A stretch of 6,016 nucleotides of DNA from an uncultured Dorea sp. (GTDB taxonomy: Bacteria > Bacillota > Clostridia > Lachnospirales > Lachnospiraceae). The stretch lies in contig NZ_CAKRAH010000092.1 of assembly GCF_934294775.1 (NCBI RefSeq), forward strand, positions 1-6,016, written 5' to 3'. Both the position numbers and the translations under genes were made by a program. The stretch's first letter is position 1. Each line of letters starts with the position of its first letter. Below are positions 4,883 to 6,016 of this stretch, one piece after another. Under the pieces are notes generated by a model. That model was not told the DNA's origin and searched no databases. It saw only the letters and a program-made list of their open reading frames with translations.

Positions 4883-6016
4883 TTATTTTCCCAGCCTCAA
4901 ACATTTTTTATAAGATGCATCTATTGCAAATGCTCCAAGCGGCGCAGTTAGAACGATTGCAAGTACCGCTACCGTCAGAACCACATCCCCACATGCAAAG
5001 CCCAGTGCCAACGGGATTCCACCGATTGCCGCCTGCACGGTTGCTTTCGGTGTATATGCCATCATGGTAAATAACTTTTCTTTTCCTTTCAGATCCGTTC
5101 CAAGAAGGCATACGAACACTCCGGCCATCCGGAAGATCAGTGCTCCAAAGATCAAAAGTACTGCCTTCATTCCCACATGGGAAAGGTATCCGATATTTAC
5201 GGTTGCTCCAACTAATACAAATAAAAATACTTCAGCAGCTACCCATAATTTCCCACATTTTACCGATATCCTTTTTGCCACCGGTTCTCTGTATTTCTGC
5301 AGGCTGACTCCAAGAAACATCACTGCAATCAATACCGAAAATGTAATTGCCGTTGTCATATGGTCTTCCACTGCTACCAGCAAGAACGAGATACTAAGCA
5401 GAATCAACACCTTCACGGTATCCCGGATATGTACTTTTTCAAAATATTTTGCAAGAATCCATCCGGTAAATAGTCCGATGACGATTCCCAGTATAATAGA
5501 TACCGGGATATTCAGGAAGCTTACGACAGATACGCCTTTTCCCTGCCTGATTCCTGTAAATGTTGTAAATAACACAATCACATATACATCATCTACAGAT
5601 GCTCCGGCGAGGATTAGCTGTGGAATGCCTTCTTCTGTCCCGTATCCTTCTTCCATTAATTTTACCATTCTCGGAACAACAACTGCCGGTGATACTGCTG
5701 CCAGAACGGATCCTAAGATGGCTGCTTCCAGTAAAGAAAGCCCCAGAAGCCCCGGTGCCAGCAACAGCATTCCTAATAATTCAAAGCTTGCCGGTACAAA
5801 ACACATCATGACTGCCGGACGGCCGGTTTTCTTAAGTCCCGATATATCCAGTCCCAGTCCGGCCCGCATTAAGATAATGATGAGTGCCATCTTTCTTAAT
5901 TCCGATGAGATGTTCAACAGATTCTCATCCAGAAGATTCAACACATACGGTCCGAGAACAATCCCTGTAAGAAGCATTCCCAGAAGCCCCGGTAATTTTA
6001 ATTTCTGACAGATCCA
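4883..6016 (-). CDS. Cation:proton antiporter, 3' part (gene continues past right edge)
   Basis: An integral membrane protein of the Na+/H+ exchanger fold (CPA superfamily). The open frame runs to the window edge. An internal Met at 5977 is not the start, because the 13 codons before it (WICQKLKLPGLLG) continue the conserved first-helix region. The visible 377 residues hold about ten hydrophobic segments. Numbered from the edge, notable points are GIVLGPYVL (18-26), SPAVVVPRMVKL (109-120), the acidic pair in AGASVDDVYV (Asp142-Asp143), probably the ion-binding site, and TPKATVQAAIGG near residue 330. The C-terminus ends soon after the last helix (KKCLRLGK), with no cytosolic TrkA/KTN domain. 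It is expected to exchange Na+ or K+ for H+ across the cell membrane; the ion cannot be told. No terminator hairpin is visible in the 22 bases between its stop and the HD-gene promoter. Confidence 0.88.
   Translation of the reverse strand, partial: WICQKLKLPGLLGMLLTGIVLGPYVLNLLDENLLNISSELRKMALIIILMRAGLGLDISGLKKTGRPAVMMCFVPASFELLGMLLLAPGLLGLSLLEAAILGSVLAAVSPAVVVPRMVKLMEEGYGTEEGIPQLILAGASVDDVYVIVLFTTFTGIRQGKGVSVVSFLNIPVSIILGIVIGLFTGWILAKYFEKVHIRDTVKVLILLSISFLLVAVEDHMTTAITFSVLIAVMFLGVSLQKYREPVAKRISVKCGKLWVAAEVFLFVLVGATVNIGYLSHVGMKAVLLIFGALIFRMAGVFVCLLGTDLKGKEKLFTMMAYTPKATVQAAIGGIPLALGFACGDVVLTVAVLAIVLTAPLGAFAIDASYKKCLRLGK

Noticed and set aside
5064..6008. Plus-strand open frame of 314 codons opposite the antiporter
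   Set aside because: Its Ser/Thr/Pro-rich translation has no recognisable domain, and it is the mirror of a clearly conserved membrane protein. It is a shadow frame.

Overview
The window reads as chromosomal DNA of a low-GC Gram-positive anaerobe, most likely a gut Clostridia of the Lachnospiraceae type. This is inferred from gene style: AGGAGG-type ribosome binding sites, AT-rich spacers, a PdxS/PdxT vitamin B6 pair and an IscR-like Rrf2 protein of clostridial type. No rRNA, tRNA, CRISPR array or insertion sequence is visible. Everything from 1430 to the right edge that looks coding is on the minus strand. The only plus-strand gene is a LacI-family regulator at 390-1391.

Left part (1-1391): a divergent regulator/transporter locus. 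The minus-strand gene leaving the left edge starts as a lipoprotein, probably the solute-binding protein of a sugar ABC transporter, but carries an in-frame TAG at codon 15 inside the signal peptide. The 262-bp spacer holds a promoter for each direction. Just downstream of each -10 element lies a copy of an 18-bp box (15/18 identical) with a TTAACG(T/C)TAA core, as expected for operators of the LacI protein.

Middle part (1430-3641): a decayed 3' half of an ABC-transporter ATPase with no Walker A lies directly behind the pdxST operon. pdxS and pdxT together form the glutamine-dependent PLP synthase. The operon has a promoter with three AAAAGTGG-like boxes upstream (candidate MocR/PdxR sites). 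It ends in a strong hairpin that includes the last codons and stop of pdxT. The 385-bp spacer upstream of pdxS also contains two overlapping, mutually exclusive inverted repeats, possibly the terminator of the next gene.

Right part (3642-6016): a stand-alone Rrf2/IscR-like regulator with three cysteines, an HD-domain phosphohydrolase, and the 3' part of a membrane cation:proton antiporter that runs off the right edge. The Rrf2 and HD genes each have their own promoter, and both use the same extended -10 block, TGATATCATA.

I see no convincing undescribed multi-gene system. The most notable points are the nonsense codon in the lipoprotein, the paired operators, the candidate PdxR boxes, the terminator built into pdxT, and the twin hairpin at 3510-3566.
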